Positions 57,642 through 64,000 of a stretch of 64,000 nucleotides of DNA are shown here, piece after piece. The notes beneath the pieces were generated by a model, which did not search any database, was not told the DNA's origin, and saw only the letters and a list, made by a program, of their open reading frames with translations. A program made the position numbers and the translations under genes. The DNA is from Takakia lepidozioides (lineage: Eukaryota > Streptophyta > Takakiopsida > Takakiales > Takakiaceae), in the NCBI GenBank assembly GCA_030704615.1, contig CM060731.1:63034756-63098755 (forward strand), read 5' to 3'. Numbering within the stretch: position 1 is the first letter of the stretch; each line of letters starts with the position of its first letter.

Positions 57642-58477
57642 GATGGTAATGACAGCAGAGTCCTACACAATTAACACTGATCTCCCTACGTACTCCATCT
57701 TTGAAAGTACCAAGAAATGAAAAGAACGAGTTATTCGTTTGAGATGGATTTCAGACAAGAACTCCGTACGTAAAACATACCTCGCTGACCAAAGGAAAAG
57801 GAAAACTATGCCTCTTGGTCCGAATTGGGCACGGGGTTTGCTGTTTCCAATTTAAATTTTAAACTCTATCGCTCTCCACATCCCTCACCTCCAATGATGG
57901 TTGGAAAACGCGTACCAGCTTCAGGACGATTATGCGTTAAGACATTGGAAACCGATTTCCGCAGGAGGAGTAACAAAGAACCGCAATCCCTTGTCCTTGA
58001 GCTCCAGGGATGCACAGACGGGAAAATCTACATGCACAGGAACGGTATTACCACTTCAGTAGAGAAGATCAGAAACGAAGGTCCAACCAGAAATTAAGAA
58101 CATGAACGGAATCTCCTCACAGGTGTCCATCGACGGTCTCCAGCCCCTTCACCAAAATCGCAGGAAACATCTCTGCGGAAGTCCAGGCAACTTGTCTCCT
58201 GAGTCTCTGTACGAAGACTCTCTCTCAACACTGGTGGGTCCCAACAGGCAATCACGTCTACCATAACTGGGAGCTGCCACTGCGCGTGAAGTTCCAAATT
58301 CCAGAGAAACTGGAGTCCCCAAAACCGGTGATTCAAATATAACGTGGACTAACACACCATGTGCGAGGATACTACAGAGACAGACCTGTAGACGTACACG
58401 CCTATCACCACACCTGCGAGATCATGAGGCCATCTCACCTCATTCGTCTCTCTCTCTGTTTGGGTTCTTGCAAAATA
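57642..58477. other. Divergent intergenic region
   Basis: This region separates the PAP2 gene (minus) from the coiled-coil gene (plus), so it probably holds both promoters. No clear TATA box is seen. Open frames on both strands (57825-58097 and 58336-58094) lack an ATG or domains. Confidence 0.4.
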
Positions 58478-61400
58478 ATGTCTTCCCCAGTGGAAGAATC
58501 ACAGCAGAGCCCAAAAGAGGAAAAGAGATGGTACGAGCTTATGCAGCACTACTTGGCTATGGCTGCCGGATACCACAGAGGTAATGGAGCCATTTCGCAA
58601 GAAAGACAAAAGATTTTCCGTGGCTAAACTGAACTCTTCAATGGCTAAAGTACAGTACCAAACCAGCTAACTAATCTTCTTACTAATCACCTCAGTTAGC
58701 CGCTAATGAACCCTAAGTATCATTAGGGCAGCGCCAAACCACAGACAGCTATGGCCCCACGCGTGCGGCCCAGTTGTGGCAGAGACGAGCGAGGACGTGG
58801 ATGCTCGTTCTTCCTCGATGCTGCGGGTTCTTTGATGAGCGATGCTGAGCGAGGCAGAAACAATAGAAGCACATGGACCATTCATTGATGATGGAGGAGA
58901 GATGGTTGAGCATGAATGATAGAGGCAGTGAAGGACGTACTTACCTACCTACGAGAATAATGAAGCAAGGATCGATTGCGAAGATCGTCGCTTGTGAGGG
59001 GTTGCAGGTCAATAGATATCCAGCTGTGCCTCGGTTCTCGAGCTTTGGAAAGGTTTTTTCAAGTCTCCGCTCTGTCTCGCCAAGGCCTGCCGCCTACGCT
59101 GAGTAGTGGAGATTTCAGTAAACCCTAAAATTTCGTCTCTTTCTTTATTTGTCCCTGGAGGGACGGCCAGAATGATAAGGTAGTGCGGTGACTTTTCCAA
59201 CAACCGAGGTGGTCCCGACTCCCAACAAGCGCGTGGGGTTGGGCTTTTGGATGGATGGAGACATGAGCAGACATTCCGTGCCGACACGATAGGACTGACA
59301 TCTTCCCTTTGGCACCTAGTGCCGAGAGCTACTAAGAGGTGGGAGTATTTTGTCAAGTATTGTCAGGTGTGACACCCTGGAATTGAGTTATTATTGAAAC
59401 TTCTGTTCACGAACTTCGTTTTGGCGTGGGGCACCGGCTTGTTATGCTCGTGAGATCTTCATCTTAATTGAAGGAGGACAAACTCTCCTGAATGCCTTGC
59501 ACAGGAGCGGCAGTCATCAAATTGTTGAGAATGAGAATGTAGTGTGTTAGGTTGGGCCAGAAGCTTCAGGCGATCCCACGATGTTTATAATATTTGCTTA
59601 GAGATACACGCAGGTAGAGTGCGGGTGACACACAAACGCTGCGTGTTTAGGTTGTCGGAGATGGATCAAAGTCCTAGACTGAAAGGTGATGAGACCACTA
59701 GAGTCAAATCCATAATGGCTTGGGAAGCAGTAATGAAACAGAGGGTGCTGTGCTCCACAACGGCCCTTAGTACAAGAGCACGCGTATCGGGGCCTATGCG
59801 ATTGAAGGATCTCGATTCTCTCATCTGTTATATCCGAGAACACATTGAGATGGATTTGCGCTTGCCAGGTAGGCTTATGATTATCACGTGACTTTGGCTT
59901 CAGTCAGGTTGGCTTTGCTAGGCAAGCTTATGCTTGCTGATTCCAAGGTTTGTGATCGCACCTAACTTTATATGCTTACATCTTTGAAAGAATAGAAGTT
60001 TACATATTGTAGGACATCACAAAGAGGAGCAACTTTGCCCAATAACATGCTGGTGGGGGTTGGCAACTATTCTTGATGACGAGAATATGGTTACAATAAT
60101 TTACTTCATATATCAAGTATAACACAAGACGAAGTAAAAGAAGGGGTTGCAAGGTCTAGGAGAGAGTGGTTTTTAACATCCCAGACTTCTAAGAGACCAC
60201 CCATGCACAGTAAGGGTTAGGAGCTTGTCACATCATCGACACTTTCTTACACGAACACCTACCCATTCATAACTTCAAGGTTTGACTCTGAGCCCAAAGC
60301 ACAGAGCAAATCAGCTCTTGCAAGGTTACAATCAACATAATTGGAGGACCGGTTGTCAGCATATTCATGGCATTGCTTGCACAGCCCCAAAGCCTGTCTC
60401 TTTATCTCTAGTCTGCATGAATATGCTTCAAATTTCTAGGGCTAGATATTGGAAGTAAGCATGTTGGTTGCGATGGTAGGTATGGGTATGCTGTCAGTAT
60501 TGGTAATGACTAACACCTAAACAAAAAGGAAGTCTTCCAAAAACTATTTGTAAATCTTTCCAACAACAAATCAGTCAGAGGAAAGGACCTTCAAGCCAAT
60601 TTTAAGTTGGTGGGCCTCTCAATGCCCATAATTATTGTCTCAAGTAAATTTAATCAATTGATGTTTTGCCAACTGAGGTTCATCAAATTTCTGCCTTGAG
60701 GTTAAGTCTTAGCACTGTGTGGTATCAGGCTTTAGAAACTCTTCTGAGAAGTTTGAGATGGGAGCCCCAGCCTCTGAGGCAGCTGTCCGCAGGCGAATGG
60801 AACATGAAGGTGCCCTTCTGGAGGAATGGTTGGACACTATGCTCAAGTATGCAGGACTGCCATTTGATTTCTTGGACGGCAAGTTGACGTATGGTTCCTC
60901 CTTTCTGTATCATCAGTTTTTTGCGTATGTATCATCCACAGTTATCTTTTGATACTGTTTTCCTGAGGCTTATTTGCTACAATGGGTTTGACCATATGAC
61001 CTTGTATCTGCATATACCAGAGATTTGTGGATTTGTCTTCTGATAATTTATACAAGATGAAACTAAAATTTATGCACTCAAAAGAGCCAGTCATGCACCC
61101 GTACTTGATCAGATGGATATGGAATATTGACTCTACAGGATCAAGATCGCACATAGCTTCCTTGTTGTGACACTTTCTGGCGATGAAAGAGCATCTTTCA
61201 TTTCCATTGAAAGATCTCAAGATATGTAAGCTTACATGGACATCATGAAAGCATAGCCATCTGACATTGACATTAAGAAACTAATCGTGTGTCAACAGTT
61301 CAGCACACATAATCTGCTCTTAATGATTCAGAGAGGTGGACACACAAGATAAAGGGTTGCAAGAGTATGGGCTCAGCCGCATTCAGCTGCTCAGCCTCGG

Positions 61401-63928
61401 TCTTTCGCAAGTTGAGATCCAGCATGCTTATCGCATGCTTTACGTCTATACCATAGGGTGTGTGGATATGCTGAAAGAGCTTTGCGTCCATTGCCTCCAG
61501 AAATCCCACCTGGTGGGCTGTTCTGGCAGTGCTACATTATTCTCTGTGAAGAATAATGAAGTCCATCTTTCTCATGAAGTTCCATTCCTTTCTTTCTTGT
61601 TGTGTCGCTGTGTTGTGCTACCTGCGGTTTCGTCACTGCTTTGGTATCAATCTGTCAGGCATTCAATATATTTAAGCTCAGAAATCTCATCGAAACTTTT
61701 GTGGTCCATAGGCTCTGCTTTGTCACCCTCAGGATGCAGTATGTTGCACAACAGGCGACATGGAGAAAGAGTATCCTTTGATCTTCTTCTTGTGCCCCGC
61801 TAGAGATTCTCCATCCCTGACAGATGCCTTACGGTATGAGGACCCAAACTGGCTAGTGGCTCACCTTCGTTAGGCATTTTGCCTTCGTGCCACGCTTGAG
61901 TAGTTCTTTTGTTGTGTTTTGGTTCTGTAACCCTTGGACATTGCTTGGGTGTCACACATTTCATTCTTTCTTTTCTGTGTCCCTGTTTCAATCTTGTCTT
62001 CCTCTATTCTAAAGAAGAATTAACTTTCATACTACGTGAATGTTTTGTATTCTCAGGCCCGTCCTCAAATTCATAAAACACATCCCCTCCCCCATTCACT
62101 TAGAGCTCTCTCCATGATACGACAGTTCACACAATTTTAATGCTTCTCTGTTTTCTGTTTTGGTGCAAAGATCATTTTCAAGGCCGAAGTCGCAGAGCTA
62201 TTAAAGGAAAAACAGCAGGCTCTAAAGGTGACACGTGCATGTCTAAATGAGGCACTTGATGGGCTTTCACTGGAGTCTCTTAAATTACTGTCAATTGTTG
62301 AGAGCTCCAAGCAGGAGGTTGCCATGATCGAGACTAGGAAAAAAGAGGTTGGTAATCTTGAAACCATCAATCTTTGCACCAGGTTCGATAAACTTTTATT
62401 TCCACATCATGCCAGTTCTTTTGAGTTGATATGTTGCAATGCAAGAATCTTTAAAAGAATTGTTTCGGTTAATTGGAGAGTTAAAACTGAGACATTGCGA
62501 CAACATGCTGTTGTCTCAGATTGCTGATTTGCTTTCACCACAATGCAGTTTCTCACTCCAGTTGAGGGAGGTTGAGGCCTGAAGCCTAACAAGCCAAATC
62601 CATGAATGTTCTATGAGCAGAAAATGGGAGGTTGGCGAAACTAATGATATTTGTTGTTTTCTAATCTCAACACTGCTATCTGTAATCCACAATGACATGC
62701 ACTCCCATGGAGCATATGTATGATCTTCAGGAAGACAATGACTCGTTAATGGGGAACAAGAGGAGGTTTCTTTAGATCTTGTCACTCTGCTCCCTGACTT
62801 TTGGGTGCTCTTTCCTCATTAGTCTGCCTGGTGGCCAGAATGGTCATTCATGTGCGAAGCCTCAGGCAGACTTGGCGAATTGGATACATCTTTGATTGTG
62901 CTCATATGTTGTGTGGATTCCCAGGATATTCCCAGTCATAAATATTAGAAGTCTAAAATGAACCACATGGGGATTGGATATAGGTGGCGGATGCAAAGGA
63001 ACAAGTAAAGGAAGCAGAACAGCAAGTTGCCTCCTCTTGACAGCAGTATGCTAACTTAACTCGAGAGCACCAACAGACCAAGGCTCAGGTCAGTATGGGT
63101 GTGAGCTCTTCGATCCAAGCAGTTACTGGGAAGTACCAAAAAACACGTTACAAGGGTTGGTGCGCTGTGCTGCTATATGAGCTCTCATGGGAAGGGCCTA
63201 CCTTCTGTCATCTTCCCTGAAGGTGTGTTTGGGTGACTACTCACTGCAGGAATGGTCATCTCAGTGAGTGGTCGTCTCGTGGGTTGACTCCAGGGTAAGC
63301 ACAAGGCTGGGGATTTTAGTAGTTTACTCGCTGTTTCCATTTTTGGGGACCAAATGATGTTTGTTACCATAGCCTTGGCTCATCATTATCAAAACTTAGG
63401 GCTCCTTCTTACAACTTTGTGGATGTAGAAGTCAATTTATTGTGGACCTAAATAGTCACAGGGCTGTGGCATGTTGATCACAATTGGTCTCAAAGGTTGG
63501 CCTCCTGTTGTTTGTCAATCTGAGTCTTCTCCATGCTACAGATCACTGCCTAAGTGTTTACTGCTGTGCCTTTTGGAATGCATTGGATGTGTGTTAGGTG
63601 TGAATTCATTGTTTATTTGACATTGAAGGCTATGAAAGGGGTTATTTACATAGTATAGTACAACTTAAGCTCGAAGAGAGGAGAGAGTAGGGTGAAGGAT
63701 GGGGCCGTGGATATGGCATGCAATGGACCATAGAATATCATCTGCTCCTGCAGTATGTGAAATTTTAGATATCTCTCTTCTTTCCCTTCATCCACACACT
63801 TGATAGAACCTTATACTTGTCATATTTCAGCTACAGGAAGCCACAAAGATGATAGAAAGGCTCGCCGCTATAAATCGAAAGTCCTACGTCCAGATTGTTC
63901 AAATGGGAGGAATTGGAAAAGAGGACGG

Positions 63929-63961
<33 letters not shown>

Positions 63962-64000
63962 GAAGGAGGAGGGCAAGGAGGATGAACCCACAGTCCTCAG
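58478..64000 (+). CDS. Coiled-coil protein of unknown function with acidic tail (3' end outside window)
   Basis: Exons joined in phase: 58478-58580 (ATG, MSSPVEESQQSPKEEKRWYE), 60729-60888 (EHEGALLEEWLDTMLKYAGL), 61332-61512 (LQEYGLSRIQLLSLGLSQVE, then YRMLYVYTIGCVDMLKELC), an uncertain small exon near 61734-61766, 62171-62347 (helical, VAELLKEKQQALK), 62984-63088 (KEQVKEAEQQVASS, stop, QQYANLTREHQQTKAQ) and 63831 to the window end (EATKMIERLAAINRKSYVQI, then an Asp-Glu repeat). An in-frame TGA is at 63038-63040, where Arg (CGA) would fit. The layout of a compact N-terminal domain plus coiled coil is common among centriole and flagellar proteins, which seedless plants keep, but this is speculation. 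The 2.1 kb first intron holds an unexplained 115-codon frame (59544-59891). Confidence 0.5.
63923..63960 (+). repeat. GACGAG hexamer repeat coding Asp-Glu
   Basis: About five GACGAG units in the last exon of the coiled-coil gene code an alternating Asp-Glu run, followed by a Glu/Lys-rich stretch. Confidence 0.85.

Noticed and set aside
59544..59891. 115-codon plus-strand frame inside the first intron of the coiled-coil gene
   Set aside because: It has no splice support and no recognised domain, so it is not called as a gene.
1..64000. CRISPR arrays, operons, ribosome binding sites or other prokaryotic signals
   Set aside because: None was seen. Spliced genes and retrotransposons identify eukaryotic nuclear DNA. 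The repeat arrays present are transposon or satellite sequence without regular short spacers.

Overview
The window looks like nuclear DNA of a land plant with a large, transposon-rich genome. It holds spliced genes with plant-type products: a 13-exon MATE transporter of the plant DTX type, eIF4E, GEMIN2/SIP1, CCDC22 and a PAP2 phosphatase. Introns run from about 90 nt to over 1 kb. Between the genes lie chromodomain-bearing Ty3/gypsy retrotransposons, LINE remnants, a hAT-type DNA transposon and several MITE-like repeats. The mix suggests a seedless plant (moss, liverwort, lycophyte or fern), but that is inference. Nothing prokaryotic was seen.

Layout. 0-3.6 kb: a GC-rich repeat, a decayed LINE ORF1 on the minus strand, and one copy of a ~430 bp repeat whose inverted partner is at 39.4-39.9 kb. 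3.7-9.6 kb: exons of coiled-coil genes of unknown function, plus a tRNA-derived SINE fragment. 9.9-16.4 kb: a repeat-rich stretch, then a 5'-truncated chromovirus on the plus strand, interrupted inside its integrase by a second, internally deleted copy of the same family on the minus strand with a perfect 5 bp target duplication. 16.5-19.1 kb: a gag-like remnant and a two-exon gene for a 149-residue secreted protein. 19.7-24.3 kb: a 146 bp MITE and a hAT-like element with arrays of subterminal repeats, itself hit by a 586 bp MITE.

24.5-31 kb: remains of CCDC22, with the N-terminal part on the minus strand and the middle part on the plus strand, then a LINE fragment and a GEMIN2 gene with an in-frame TGA. 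32.7-37.5 kb: the MATE gene, whose 13 exons join in phase to 561 residues. 37.6-41 kb: a 5'-truncated LINE and satellite-like tandem repeats. 41.5-43 kb: an unidentified decayed coding stretch. 44.1-50.5 kb: a full-length chromovirus with two LTRs, decayed gag-pol and an additional ORF after the chromodomain. 52.7-55.3 kb: a five-exon eIF4E gene carrying small indels. 56.8-57.6 kb: an intact single-exon PAP2 phosphatase. 58.5-64 kb: a multi-exon coiled-coil gene that runs off the window.

The host genes do not form one pathway. The main theme is mobile-element nesting and decay around a few conserved housekeeping genes. Several of these (eIF4E, GEMIN2, CCDC22, the last coiled-coil gene) carry frameshifts or CGA-to-TGA type stops, while the MATE and PAP2 genes are clean. 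The damaged copies may be duplicated pseudogenes, or the assembly may hold small errors. The sequence alone does not settle this.
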